Shown: positions 8,326 to 16,455, counted from the first letter of the stretch. The stretch: DNA of 64,000 nt from Deltaproteobacteria bacterium (GCA_021799495.1 JAJZAI010000015.1:1-64000), one strand, 5' to 3'. Program-made: numbers and translations. The notes: a model not told the origin generated them from the sequence alone.

Positions 8326-9225
8326 ATGGGGATTTCGATCTTTCCAGTCACCGAATCATTCGCCGCCGAGATCGGCGACGTCGATCTCTCCGCGCCGCTC
8401 GCGCCAGCGGAGCTCGCCGCGATCAAGCAGGCGTTCTGGAACTACGCCGTGCTGATCTTTCCCGCGCAAAACCTGACCGAACAGCAGCACCTCGATTTCG
8501 CCGCCTGTTTCGGACCGCTGGAAACCAGCGTCGCCGCGCTCAACGGAAAAGATCGGCTGCGCCTGCGCGCGGATCTGGCCGACGTCTCGAACCTGAATTC
8601 GCGCAATGAAATCTGGGGGAAAGACAGCCGGACGCGGATGATTCAATTGGGCAACCGGCTCTGGCACACCGACAGCTCGTTCAAACATCTGCCTGCCCGT
8701 GCGTCGCTGCTTTACGCGCGCCAGATTCCGCCGATCGGCGGCCATACCGAATTCGCCGATCTGCGCGCCGCCTATGACGCACTGCCGGACGAATTCAAAG
8801 CGCGGCTCGAAGGATTGGTCGCCGAGCACTCCCTCGCCAATTCCCGGCTGCGCACGGGATTTACGAATTTCACCGACGCGGAACGCGCGGGCTTGCCGCC
8901 TGTGCCGCAATTGATCGTTCGCACGCTTCCCGAAACCAATCGCAAGACGCTCTACATCGCTTCGCACGCGGGCCGGATTTTCGGCCTGCCAGACGCTGAT
9001 GGCCGCGCCTTGATCGACCAGCTTATCGAACACGCCACCCAGCGCCGCTTCGTTTATATTCATCGCTGGCGGGTCGGCGACCTCGTGATGTGGGACGATC
9101 GCTGCACGATGCATCGCGGCGCGGAATTCGACGATTTGCGCTGGACGCGCGATATGCAGCGTGCGACCGTCTCGGACATCGCCAACTCTTGCGAACAGGA
9201 ATCCGTCGCCGTCCCCGCGGCATGA
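8326..9225 (+). CDS. TauD/TfdA-family Fe(II)/2-oxoglutarate dioxygenase
   Basis: A 299-residue alpha-ketoglutarate-dependent dioxygenase. The iron facial triad is visible: WHTDSSF supplies His and Asp of the HxD motif (about 109-111), and MHRGAEF near residue 263 supplies the distal His. RDMQRATV holds the Arg that binds 2-oxoglutarate. Relatives hydroxylate taurine, 2,4-D and other sulfonates, phenoxyacids or ethers; the substrate here is not predictable. The start is set by GAGG six bases before the ATG at 8326; the frame is open much further upstream but only in antisense to the ACAD-like gene. It is followed by the nitronate monooxygenase gene in the same direction. Confidence 0.87.
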   Translation: MGISIFPVTESFAAEIGDVDLSAPLAPAELAAIKQAFWNYAVLIFPAQNLTEQQHLDFAACFGPLETSVAALNGKDRLRLRADLADVSNLNSRNEIWGKDSRTRMIQLGNRLWHTDSSFKHLPARASLLYARQIPPIGGHTEFADLRAAYDALPDEFKARLEGLVAEHSLANSRLRTGFTNFTDAERAGLPPVPQLIVRTLPETNRKTLYIASHAGRIFGLPDADGRALIDQLIEHATQRRFVYIHRWRVGDLVMWDDRCTMHRGAEFDDLRWTRDMQRATVSDIANSCEQESVAVPAA

Positions 9226-9270
9226 ATCGCCCGCCCGGATTGCGCCAACCGTGAAAGCTTGACGCCGCAG

Positions 9271-10242
9271 ATGCCGCTACCCGCTGAAATCGCCGACCGG
9301 CTGCGCCTGCCGTTGATCGCCGCGCCGATGTTGCGCGTGTCAGGGCCGGAACTCGCCATCGCCGCCTGCCGCGCCGGCGTGATTGGCGCGTTCCCGGTCG
9401 CCAACGCGCGCTCGGTCGAACGCCTTGAAATGTGGTTGCGGCAAATCCGCGCCGCGCTCGACGCGCCTTCGGCATGGAATCCCGAATGCGCGCCCGCTCC
9501 GTTCTGCCCCAATTTGATTATCAAGCGTCCGCAATTGCGCGAAGAACTCGATTGCCTCGTGCGGCATCGCGTCGAAATCGTCATCACCAGCGTCGGGTCT
9601 CCGGCTTTGGCGATCCCTCCGCTCCATGACGTCGGATGCCTCGTCTTCGCCGACGTCGCGACGCTCGCGCACGCCGAAAAGGCGATCGCCGCGGGCGTCG
9701 ACGGCCTTGTGCTGCTGACCGCGGGAGCCGGAGGACAGACCGGCTGGATGAATCCTCTGGCGTTCGTCCGCGCCGTCCGGCGCCTGTATGACGGTCCGAT
9801 TGTGCTCGCCGGAGGCATCGCGGACGGCCACGCGTTGTGGGCGGCGCGCGTGATGGGCTGCGATCTCGCGTACATGGGCACGAAATTCATCGCGACTCAT
9901 GAAAGTCTTGCTCAGCCCGGGTACAAAAAGATGCTCGTCGAGTCGTCGATGGACGAAGTAACGCTGACGCGGGCGTTTACCGGCCTCGACACGAATATGC
10001 TGACGCGATCGATAATTGAGGCGGGGCTGGATCCGAAAAATCTGCCTGAGCGCATCTCGAACGAGGCTGCCGCCGAAATTTTCGGGCCCGGCGCCGCTCC
10101 CGGCCACCGCCGCTGGCAAGACGTATGGAGCGCCGGGCACAGCGTGAGCGGCGTGGACCGAATCCGGACGGCCGCGGAACTAGTCGAAATGACCGCCCGG
10201 GAATACCAGACTGCGCGCGAAGAAACGCTGCGCCTCCGCTAG
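9271..10242 (+). CDS. Nitronate monooxygenase (2-nitropropane dioxygenase family)
   Basis: A 323-residue FMN-dependent TIM-barrel protein. Conserved blocks are LIAAPMLRVSGPELAIA (FMN/N-terminal strand), GVDGLVLLTAGAGGQTGW (about 144-161), LAGGIADGHALWAARVMGCDLAYMGTKF (a phosphate-binding region) and ATHES. Family members oxidise alkyl nitronates or act as related FMN enzymes; in organisms without nitro substrates they may detoxify propionate-3-nitronate. I use ATG 9271; a TTG at 9259 would add four residues and neither has a strong ribosome site. It lies 45 bases after the dioxygenase gene and is probably co-transcribed. Confidence 0.85.
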   Translation: MPLPAEIADRLRLPLIAAPMLRVSGPELAIAACRAGVIGAFPVANARSVERLEMWLRQIRAALDAPSAWNPECAPAPFCPNLIIKRPQLREELDCLVRHRVEIVITSVGSPALAIPPLHDVGCLVFADVATLAHAEKAIAAGVDGLVLLTAGAGGQTGWMNPLAFVRAVRRLYDGPIVLAGGIADGHALWAARVMGCDLAYMGTKFIATHESLAQPGYKKMLVESSMDEVTLTRAFTGLDTNMLTRSIIEAGLDPKNLPERISNEAAAEIFGPGAAPGHRRWQDVWSAGHSVSGVDRIRTAAELVEMTAREYQTAREETLRLR

Positions 10243-10272
10243 CGTCGCCGAACCTTCGCGCGCCCCGCGACG
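10243..10272. terminator. Possible bidirectional hairpin terminator
   Basis: CGTCGC at 10243-10248 pairs with GCGACG at 10267-10272, in the 34-base gap between the convergent nitronate monooxygenase and CoA-transferase genes. The arms are short and only a brief T-rich tail follows, so support is moderate. Confidence 0.35.
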
Positions 10273-10276
10273 GCTT

Positions 10277-11494
10277 TCAACCGAGCGCTTCGCCCGCCGC
10301 CAATTCGGCAATCCGATCGTCGCTGTATCCCAGAATGTCGCGCAGGACGTATTCGTTATGCTGTCCCAGCGCCGGCCCCGGCCGCACCACCTTGGCCGGC
10401 GTCTCCGATAATCGATAGCGTGAATTTTCCACCCATGTTTCGCCGATCGTATGATGCGGAACGCGGAGAAAATGCTTGCGATGCCTCAACTGCGGATCTT
10501 CGCTCATGTCCGTCGAATTCTGCACGGCATGCGCCGCGATTCCGGCCGCCTGCAGAGCGCGCTCCGCGTCGATCGCGTCCCGCGCGCGCGTCCACGACGC
10601 GATTTCCGCATCGATCGCTTCCCGGCAATTCCTTCGCGCCGCCGCGTCGGCGAAGCGCACGTCGGCCGCGAGTTCCGGCCGTCCGATAGCGGAACATAAA
10701 GCGCGCCATTGATCGTCGCCGCGGCATGCTATCGCGATCCATCGATCATCGCCCGCCGCCGGATAAACTCCGTGCGGAGCGTAATTCGGATCGAAATTTT
10801 CCACCGGTTCATATCTGGTTCCGCTTCCAACTGAGTCAAGAATCGGAGCGGTCAGAAAGTGCAGGGCCGATTCCGCCTGCGCCTGATCGATATATTGGCC
10901 CTCGCCGGTGCGCCGCCGATGAATTAGCGCGGCCATCAGCGCGACCAGCCCAAAGCGCGGCGCGATATAATCGGTGTAGGCGCTGAACGGCCCCGAGGGC
11001 GGCCGATCGGGCCATCCGACCAGCTTGTAGAAGCCGCACATCGCCGCCGCCAGGTTCCCGAATCCCGCGAACCGCGCGAGCGGCCCGGTCTGGCCCATCA
11101 GGCACGTGCTCAACATGATCAGTCCGGGCTTGATCGCCCGCAGCGATTCATAATCGAACCCCCATCCGCGCATCGCCTTGGGCGAATACGCTTCGCACAC
11201 CACGTCGGCCCATCGCACCAGATCGAACACAACGCCGCGCGCCGCGGGTTTCGTCAAATCGAGAGAAATGGTCAGCTTGCCGGCGTTGTTGTTGGAATTG
11301 AGCGCGGAGTGCTCGATGCTCGGGTTGTCGTCCTTGAACGGCCCCACAGTGCGCGTTGGATCGATCCGGTTCGGCGATTCGATTCGCACCACCGTCGCGC
11401 CGTAATCCGCCATCGCGCGCGTGATCCCGGGCCCCGCCAGCACCCACATGAAGTCGAGAATTTTGACGTCGGCAAGCGGCAATTCGCGCGCCAT
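10277..11494 (-). CDS. Family III CoA transferase (CaiB/BaiF)
   Basis: A 405-residue CaiB/BaiF-type enzyme that moves CoA between carboxylic acids by a covalent aspartyl-CoA mechanism. It has the N-terminal LADVKILDFMWVLAGPG, GATVVRIESP, the SAYTDYIAP segment where the family's catalytic Asp lies (about 172), and HRRRTGEGQYIDQAQAES (about 193-210). Its ATG (11494-11492) overlaps the TGA of the preceding CoA-transferase gene by one base, so the two are translationally coupled and may form a heteromer or act in sequence. The substrate is unknown; the surrounding ACADs and VOC proteins suggest activation of an acid for degradation. Confidence 0.9.
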   Translation of the reverse strand: MARELPLADVKILDFMWVLAGPGITRAMADYGATVVRIESPNRIDPTRTVGPFKDDNPSIEHSALNSNNNAGKLTISLDLTKPAARGVVFDLVRWADVVCEAYSPKAMRGWGFDYESLRAIKPGLIMLSTCLMGQTGPLARFAGFGNLAAAMCGFYKLVGWPDRPPSGPFSAYTDYIAPRFGLVALMAALIHRRRTGEGQYIDQAQAESALHFLTAPILDSVGSGTRYEPVENFDPNYAPHGVYPAAGDDRWIAIACRGDDQWRALCSAIGRPELAADVRFADAAARRNCREAIDAEIASWTRARDAIDAERALQAAGIAAHAVQNSTDMSEDPQLRHRKHFLRVPHHTIGETWVENSRYRLSETPAKVVRPGPALGQHNEYVLRDILGYSDDRIAELAAGEALG

Positions 11495-12735
11495 CAGACA
11501 ATCCCCCTTCGCGCCAAATCCGCGAATCGCGCCTCGCCGATCGCCATTTCGTCAAGATAAATTTCGCGGTTGTGCTCGCCGATTTTCGGCGGCCGGCGCC
11601 GGTACGCGATCGGCGTCGCGCCGAATCGCGCGAACGGCCCCGGATAACGCAGCGCGACGCCGAGTTCGGGATGCTCGGCTTCGCGCCAATACTCCCGATC
11701 GATAAATTGCGGATTCTCCAGCACGTCGCCGATCGTGGCCACCGGCGCGATCAACAAATTATGCTTGCGCGCCGCCTCGAATAATTCGGACTTGGTCCGC
11801 GACTTGAAAAACGCCGCGACCTGTCCCGTAATCCGTTCGTAGGCGGACATCGGTTCGACGCCGGACAGCAATTGGGCGCCGTACTCTATCCAATTCCTCT
11901 CGCTCGTCGCGTCGTCGCATCCGCCTTCGGCGTGGATGTAATCCATCAGCTTTCGCGTGAACGGTCCCAGCGCCGGACCGAACAGCATCACGCACGAGAC
12001 CTGGCCGTCCTTCGCCGCCCACACCAGCGGAATCCGGATCGCGCCCATCTTCGCGCCGCCCGCCATCCTGCTCGTCTCGCTGCCGCCGACCAGCGCCGTC
12101 AGCGGCGTCGATTGCGCCGCCAGCGTCACGCTCTCCTGCGCGGCCACGTCCACATGCTGCCCGAAATTCGATTTGAGCCGCTCGTAATAGGCGATCAGCG
12201 CAGCGCCCGCCGCGTCGACGCTGGCGTGCAGGTACGCTTGCGGCACGCTCATCCGGATCGGCGCGCGATCCTCGTCGCCGTAGAGTATCAACACGCCGCC
12301 CGCCGCCATGATGATCAAGTCGCTGTCTTCATACGTCGCCTTCGGGCCGGATTGTCCGAACGGCGTGATCGACACCTGCACCAGGGCGGGATTGACCCGC
12401 GTCAAATCCGCATGGCCAATTCCGTATTTCGAGAGCTGCCCGGGATTGAAAGATTCGATCAGAAAATCCGCGCCGGCCGCCAGCCTGAGCAGCAGTTCGC
12501 GCCCTTCGCCGGTTTCGAGGTTGAGCGTGATACCGCGCTTGTTGCGATTGAACGACCACCACAGCACCGACTTGTCGGCGCCCGGCTCGCCCCGGAAATA
12601 AGGCGCCATCGCGCGCGCCCGATCGCCGCCGGGCGGCTCGATTTTGATCACATCGGCGCCGAGATCGCCCAAAATCTGTCCGCACAAAAACCCGCGCTCG
12701 GTGGTCAGGTCAAGAACCCTGCATCCGTCCAGCAT
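11494..12735 (-). CDS. Family III CoA transferase (CaiB/BaiF), second copy
   Basis: A 413-residue enzyme of the same family as its downstream partner but clearly divergent from it. It has LDGCRVLDLTTERG, LGDLGADVIKIEPPGGDRAR (about 28-47), WWSFNRNKRGITLNL (about 64-78) and FGQHVDVAAQESVT. The usual Asp-containing block is less clear (LHASVDAAGAALIAYYE), so its catalytic residue should be verified; one subunit may be inactive, or the pair may be heteromeric. The start ATG 12735-12733 follows the VOC stop by 11 bases, and a longer open frame upstream overlaps the VOC gene and is rejected. It is the second gene of a VOC-CoAT-CoAT operon. Confidence 0.85.
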   Translation of the reverse strand: MLDGCRVLDLTTERGFLCGQILGDLGADVIKIEPPGGDRARAMAPYFRGEPGADKSVLWWSFNRNKRGITLNLETGEGRELLLRLAAGADFLIESFNPGQLSKYGIGHADLTRVNPALVQVSITPFGQSGPKATYEDSDLIIMAAGGVLILYGDEDRAPIRMSVPQAYLHASVDAAGAALIAYYERLKSNFGQHVDVAAQESVTLAAQSTPLTALVGGSETSRMAGGAKMGAIRIPLVWAAKDGQVSCVMLFGPALGPFTRKLMDYIHAEGGCDDATSERNWIEYGAQLLSGVEPMSAYERITGQVAAFFKSRTKSELFEAARKHNLLIAPVATIGDVLENPQFIDREYWREAEHPELGVALRYPGPFARFGATPIAYRRRPPKIGEHNREIYLDEMAIGEARFADLARRGIV

Positions 12736-12746
12736 CGCGCCCGCGC

Positions 12747-13208
12747 CTAACCGACCCGCTGATCGAGCTGCAGGATAATCCCGTCCGGATCCTCGAACAG
12801 GCAGGTAAGGTATTTGCGCCCCGGCTGTTCGCCGTACCCGCCCGAATCGGCCTCGGTCGGCGGCACGAGAATCTTGACGCCCGCCGCCTTGAGCTTGTCG
12901 TGCAGCGCCCGCAGATCGTCCACCCACCACGAAAAATGCGAGATGCCGACTTCGTCAAGCTTGATCGCATTGCCCGGCGTGCCGCCCGGCATTTCGCTCA
13001 GCACCAGAAAGCCGCCGCCCGCGCCCGCTCCGTAATGCAGATGGACCGCGCGGCGCTGGCCCTTTTCCGGATTCGCGTAGAGGCTCGGCATCCCGCCGAT
13101 CGGCTGCATCGCGTCGTAGCGCACCTCGCAGCCCAGCAGATCGCGGTAAAAGCGCAGCGACCGTTCCATGTCGCGCACGCCCAACGCCACATGCGATATT
13201 CCGTTCAT
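12747..13208 (-). CDS. VOC-family (glyoxalase/dioxygenase-fold) protein
   Basis: A 153-residue vicinal-oxygen-chelate protein with two beta-alpha-beta-beta-beta modules. ISHVALGVRDMERSLRFYRDLLG (about 4-26) opens the first and EVGISHFSWWVDDLRALHDKLKAAG (about 86-110) the second; LFEDPDGIILQL ends it. His (SHVAL), His (SHFSW) and the Glu/Asp of the last strand are candidate metal ligands. Members include glyoxalase I, extradiol dioxygenases and methylmalonyl-CoA epimerase; none of these can be assigned here. GGGAGG lies 6 bases before ATG 13208. It is the first gene of the operon with the two CoA transferases. Confidence 0.85.
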   Translation of the reverse strand: MNGISHVALGVRDMERSLRFYRDLLGCEVRYDAMQPIGGMPSLYANPEKGQRRAVHLHYGAGAGGGFLVLSEMPGGTPGNAIKLDEVGISHFSWWVDDLRALHDKLKAAGVKILVPPTEADSGGYGEQPGRKYLTCLFEDPDGIILQLDQRVG

Positions 13209-13283
13209 CGCGGCCTCCCCAAGGCTCATTCGCCGGTTCGCGCGATTACAACGCCAACCGCCGCGATTTGGCAAGCTCCCCGT

Positions 13284-13684
13284 TCAGTTTGATCTGGAAG
13301 ATGGCGGCGGCTCGGCGTAACTGATTAGTTCAAGCAGATTGCCGTCCGGATCGCGGAAATAGACGCTCATGCCTTTGCCGCGCCCGCCAATCCGCATCAC
13401 CGGACCTTCGATAATCTCGATTCCGTGTCCGCGCAGATGCTCGACCGCCGCAGCGATCGCGCCGGGCCAAACGAAACAATAGTCACCGCCGCCAATCATC
13501 GGATGCGCCGCCTTCAGCGTGATCCGATTGTCTGGCGGATGCAGGTTGAACTTCTGACGGCCGAAACTGACGCTCACCACCGGCGACTTGCCCGCGCGCC
13601 GAGCACGCGCTGATAAAACTCCACCGCCCGCTCGATATCGCCAACCGGCATCGCCACATGGTCAAATTCGATTTCGGAAGACAT
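13284..13684 (-). pseudogene. VOC-family gene broken by a single-base frameshift
   Basis: The N-terminal third (MSSEIEFDHVAMPVGDIERA... to FYQRVLGAR) reads from ATG 13684 and then runs into a stop near 13574. The remaining two thirds (SVSFGRQKFNLHPPDNR ... FRDPDGNLLELI) continue in another frame to 13284. Joined near 13590, in a GC-rich run, the two halves give an ordinary VOC protein of about 130 residues with FDHVAMPV and the DPDGNLLEL end motif. Only one base is missing and the rest is well conserved, so this is either a very recent mutation or an assembly error. It lies upstream of the intact VOC gene on the same strand. Confidence 0.75.
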
Positions 13685-13725
13685 CCGCCGCTCCAGTTGC
13701 GCGACCGTCCCGCCCGCATCGCCGC

Positions 13726-14727
13726 TTACGGCGTGCTCTGCTGCTGATGAAGCATGTCGCTGATCCCCGCCTTCAACCGATCGATCGTCTCCTGCTGCTC
13801 CTGTATCTGGTTCTGAATCTCGAAATCGGTCGCCGGAGCGCCCGCATTCGGCGCCGCCGTTTTCGCGCTCGAGGAGCCTGCCGCCGCTGCGCCGTTCGCC
13901 GGCCCGCCGTTCGCCGCGGTTTTGGTCACCGCGCCGGCGTTCGGATTGGCGCCATGCGCGGGCGCGATTTGATTGAGCATCTGCGTGCGCTGCTCGTCGC
14001 ATTGTTCGGCCGTCAGCTCCTCGCGGTCGCACTGATGCTGGATCAGCTCGCTCAACTCGCTCTTGAGACTCGCGATTTCGGCCGCCTGGCTGGCGATCTG
14101 TTTCGTCAAGTCCGCCTGAAACGCCTGCCGCTGCTGATGATGCTTCACCGCAAGGATTCCGGCCTCGGTGGCGGCGCCGAAATACCCGCCCATCATCGCG
14201 CCCGTCGCGCTGTTCTGCCCGCTCAGGAGACCGCCGGCCAGGGTGCCTGTCATGCCGCCGGCCGCCACCGCGCCCATCGAGTCGAGCGCCGCCGGCGCCG
14301 CGCGCACGGCGCATTCCGCGGTCTCGCCGTGCTGCAGCTGCACCGCCTCGCCCGAAACGTCAACCTCGGTGCCCACTTCATTCTGATGTTTCGCCACATC
14401 GACCACCGCGTCGACGTCGCCGCCATATTGCTGCCGTGCGAGGTCGCGCAGCCGCGCGTAGGTTTTGGAGTCGTCGGCGTCGATCACCGATTCGAAGTAG
14501 GGTTCCTTGAAGCCGACCTCGCCCAGATCGTGATAGCAGGTCTCCGGCAGCCGCCCGCTGGTGACATAGACGTGATGGTCGCCGCGCGCCGCCGCCGCGC
14601 GTCCTCCCGCCCCCTGCGCGACCGCCGGCACCGGCTGCTTCGACGCGCACCCCGCCGCCAGCGTGATCGCCGCCATCGCCGCGAACCGCACCGCCATCCC
14701 GCCGTTTTTTCGTTTCGTCCGCTTCAT
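13726..14727 (-). CDS. Lipoprotein of unknown function
   Basis: A 333-residue protein starting at ATG 14727 (MKRTKRKNGG), with a hydrophobic signal and lipobox ITLAAGC (Cys about 27), so it is probably anchored in the inner or outer membrane. The middle carries a glycine-rich stretch (MGAVAAGGMTGTLAGGLLSG...GAMMGGYFGAATEAG, about 155-190) resembling glycine-zipper segments. A coiled-coil region follows (QQRQAFQADLTKQIASQAAE, about 195-235), then an Ala/Gly/Asn-rich linker and a final Gln-rich coil. No enzyme motif is seen. A glycine-zipper envelope protein is the best description. Confidence 0.7.
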   Translation of the reverse strand: MKRTKRKNGGMAVRFAAMAAITLAAGCASKQPVPAVAQGAGGRAAAARGDHHVYVTSGRLPETCYHDLGEVGFKEPYFESVIDADDSKTYARLRDLARQQYGGDVDAVVDVAKHQNEVGTEVDVSGEAVQLQHGETAECAVRAAPAALDSMGAVAAGGMTGTLAGGLLSGQNSATGAMMGGYFGAATEAGILAVKHHQQRQAFQADLTKQIASQAAEIASLKSELSELIQHQCDREELTAEQCDEQRTQMLNQIAPAHGANPNAGAVTKTAANGGPANGAAAAGSSSAKTAAPNAGAPATDFEIQNQIQEQQETIDRLKAGISDMLHQQQSTP

Positions 14728-14915
14728 GCTCAACGCCGCGATCCGCGCCGCGGCCGCCACGCCATCATGCGCGAACTTCCGCCAAAAGCGAAGCCGCCGC
14801 GGCCTCGGGTGATGTCTCGGTCTGAAATCTCGATTGGGCCGCGCCGCGTTCGCGGCAAGTCGCGGGACGGTTCTGTCCTCGGGGAGCTCTCAGGCATTGT
14901 CATTGAGCGCCTTGT

Positions 14916-15101
14916 TCATGGACGCCGAATGAATCTGAAGTAGAAAGCCGCGAACACCAGGACGATGCCAATATTCGCCGCGAGCCGTTCCCAGAATCGG
15001 TTTCTGAAGAACCCGAAATCCACGCCGACTATGACGGCTGCCATCGCCGCCACGTAAAGCGCGACCGCTACCTGTTTGCCAATTCCGGCGGGAATCGCCA
15101 T
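14916..15101 (-). CDS. Small two-helix membrane protein
   Basis: A 61-residue protein starting at ATG 15101 (MAIPAGIGKQ), with a textbook GGAGG seven bases upstream. Two hydrophobic helices are clear: VAVALYVAAMAAVIVGVDFGFF (about 11-32) and AANIGIVLVFAAFYFRF (about 41-57), separated by RNRFWERL. It resembles the tiny uncharacterised inner-membrane proteins common in Gram-negatives. No partner gene is evident: the neighbours are a lipoprotein gene 188 bases downstream and the repeat cluster upstream. Confidence 0.7.
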   Translation of the reverse strand: MAIPAGIGKQVAVALYVAAMAAVIVGVDFGFFRNRFWERLAANIGIVLVFAAFYFRFIRRP

Positions 15102-15144
15102 TTGGAGTCCTCCATCAGTCAGGGAAGCTCTGCACAAGCCAGTT

Positions 15145-15298
15145 TGTCATTCTGAGCGGAGCGCGGCGGAGTGAAAGCCCGCCCTGAGTCCCACGAAAGG
15201 AATCCCGGGATTCTTCGCTGCGCTCAGGACGAGCTCAGGATGACAGAATGATGCCTCGCCATTGTCATTCTGAGCGAGGCCACCGAGCGAAGAATCCC
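15145..15298. repeat. Three copies of a TGTCATTCTGAGCG-type intergenic repeat
   Basis: The copies lie at 15145-15178 (forward, degraded 3' part), 15207-15245 (reverse) and 15263-15298 (forward). The core is TGTCATTCTGAGCG followed by an (A)GCGAAGAATCCC end. The first two copies face each other and could fold into a long hairpin (GTCATTCTGAGC at 15146-15157 against GCTCAGGATGAC at 15233-15244). Closely similar repeats occur between genes in many unrelated bacterial genomes; their function is unknown. The surrounding gap 15102-15523 contains no gene. Confidence 0.75.
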
Positions 15299-15472
15299 GC
15301 GCCGCTTTTATTCCTTGGTAAAGTTATCAACGGAACGCCACACCAGTTGGCTTTTATCGGCTCGCCGACTGGCTGATTTCAATCTCACTCGGCTGATCAT
15401 CCGATTCGCCTTGATGCGGCCGGCGCGCGCCGCGCGTCTCAAACGCCGCAGCGCCGATTAGGCCGGGGGGAA

Positions 15473-15508
15473 TAAAAACGCGGCGGGCGCTCTGGGCGTC
15501 TGCCGCGT
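15473..15508 (-). terminator. Intrinsic terminator reading leftward
   Basis: Read on the minus strand, ACGCGGC (15508-15502) pairs with GCCGCGT (15484-15478), and TTTTTATT follows immediately. This is a proper stem plus U-tract. It would end the transcript of the crotonase gene and the remnant at 15524-15667. Confidence 0.65.
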
Positions 15509-15523
15509 TTTGGTTGGACCCGC

Positions 15524-15667
15524 TCAGAGCAGGTTGAAGATGTCTTCCCACAGCCACGAGGCGCCGATGTTGAACAGCGTGCTGACGCTGTTCTTGTAAT
15601 TCGCCGTGGGTTCGAGCGCGCCGCCCATCCCACCAGCGGCAGGTATTCGGAAAGCGCCGCCGGATAG
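15524..15667 (-). pseudogene. Possible 3' remnant of a lost or frameshifted gene
   Basis: Between the crotonase stop and the leftward terminator, two adjacent frames look protein-like on the minus strand. ALSEYLPLVGWAA (about 15655-15617) is followed, after a two-base shift, by LEPTANYKNSV and SVSTLFNIGASWLWEDIF, ending at TGA 15524. Third codon positions in the second part are almost all G or C, like real genes here. A 34-residue ORF from ATG 15628 covers the second part and could be an intact small gene. No family is recognised. The call rests only on codon pattern and the terminator placed right behind it. Confidence 0.3.
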
Positions 15668-15675
15668 CGGCCGCG

Positions 15676-16455
15676 CTATTCGCCCTTCCAGTTGGGCTTG
15701 CGCTTTTCCGCGAAAGCGCGCGGCCCTTCGATCAAATCTTTCGACTGGAACAGTTTCCTGGTCGCGGAAAAATTCGTTTTGTTCGCCTCTTCGAGCGGCA
15801 TATGCAATCCCTGATACGCCGCTTCCTTGCTGGCCTGCACCGAAAGCGGCGAGCATTCCATGATCTCGGCGGCCCATTTTTCGGCGGCCGCGTGGAGATC
15901 TTTGAGCGCCACGACCTCGTTGGCGAGGCCCCAGCGATGCGCCTCGGCGGCCGTGATATGCCGTCCGGTCAGCATCATGCCCATCGCGATTTTCAGCGGA
16001 ATATGGCGCGGCAGGCGATGGACGCCGCCCGCGCCCGCCATTAGGCCGACGCGCGGTTCAGGCAATCCGAAGCGCGCGTGATCGGCCGCGACGATAATGT
16101 CGCACGCGAGCGCGATTTCGCATCCCCCGCCCAGCGCGAAACCGTTGACCGCCGCGATGATCGGCTTGTTGATGTCGTAACGCGCGGTGATTCCGGCGAA
16201 CCCGCCCTTGCTGCGCGGAAACGGCTCGCCGGCGTGCGCCGCGGTCCATTTGAGATCGTTGCCGGCGGAGAACGCCTTGTCACCCGCGCCGGTGACGATC
16301 GCCACCCACAGGTTCTTGTCGGCGACGAAATCGTCCCAGATCGAATCCATCTCGGCATGGCATGGCGGATGAAGCGCGTTCATCACCTCGGGGCGATTGA
16401 AAGTGATCCAGGCAAGATGGTCCTTTTTTTCGTATTTGATGAATTTCAGTTCCAT
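15676..16455 (-). CDS. Enoyl-CoA hydratase/isomerase (crotonase)
   Basis: A 259-residue crotonase-superfamily enzyme. The oxyanion-hole/CoA segment KAFSAGNDLK (about 60-69) and ALGGGCEIALACD (about 107-119) are present. Both catalytic glutamates of true enoyl-CoA hydratases are in place: Glu113 (GGGCE) and Glu133 (LPEPRVGLMAGAGG). Hydration of a trans-2-enoyl-CoA is therefore the expected reaction, in a beta-oxidation-like pathway. GGGAGG lies 11 bases before ATG 16455. The final residues (AEKRKPNWKGE) are typical of this family. It stands alone on its strand, followed by a possible gene remnant and a terminator. Confidence 0.9.
   Translation of the reverse strand: MELKFIKYEKKDHLAWITFNRPEVMNALHPPCHAEMDSIWDDFVADKNLWVAIVTGAGDKAFSAGNDLKWTAAHAGEPFPRSKGGFAGITARYDINKPIIAAVNGFALGGGCEIALACDIIVAADHARFGLPEPRVGLMAGAGGVHRLPRHIPLKIAMGMMLTGRHITAAEAHRWGLANEVVALKDLHAAAEKWAAEIMECSPLSVQASKEAAYQGLHMPLEEANKTNFSATRKLFQSKDLIEGPRAFAEKRKPNWKGE

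Noticed and set aside
13560-13620. Programmed frameshift in the VOC gene
   Set aside because: No slippery heptamer with a downstream structure is evident; a plain single-base loss in a GC-rich run explains it.
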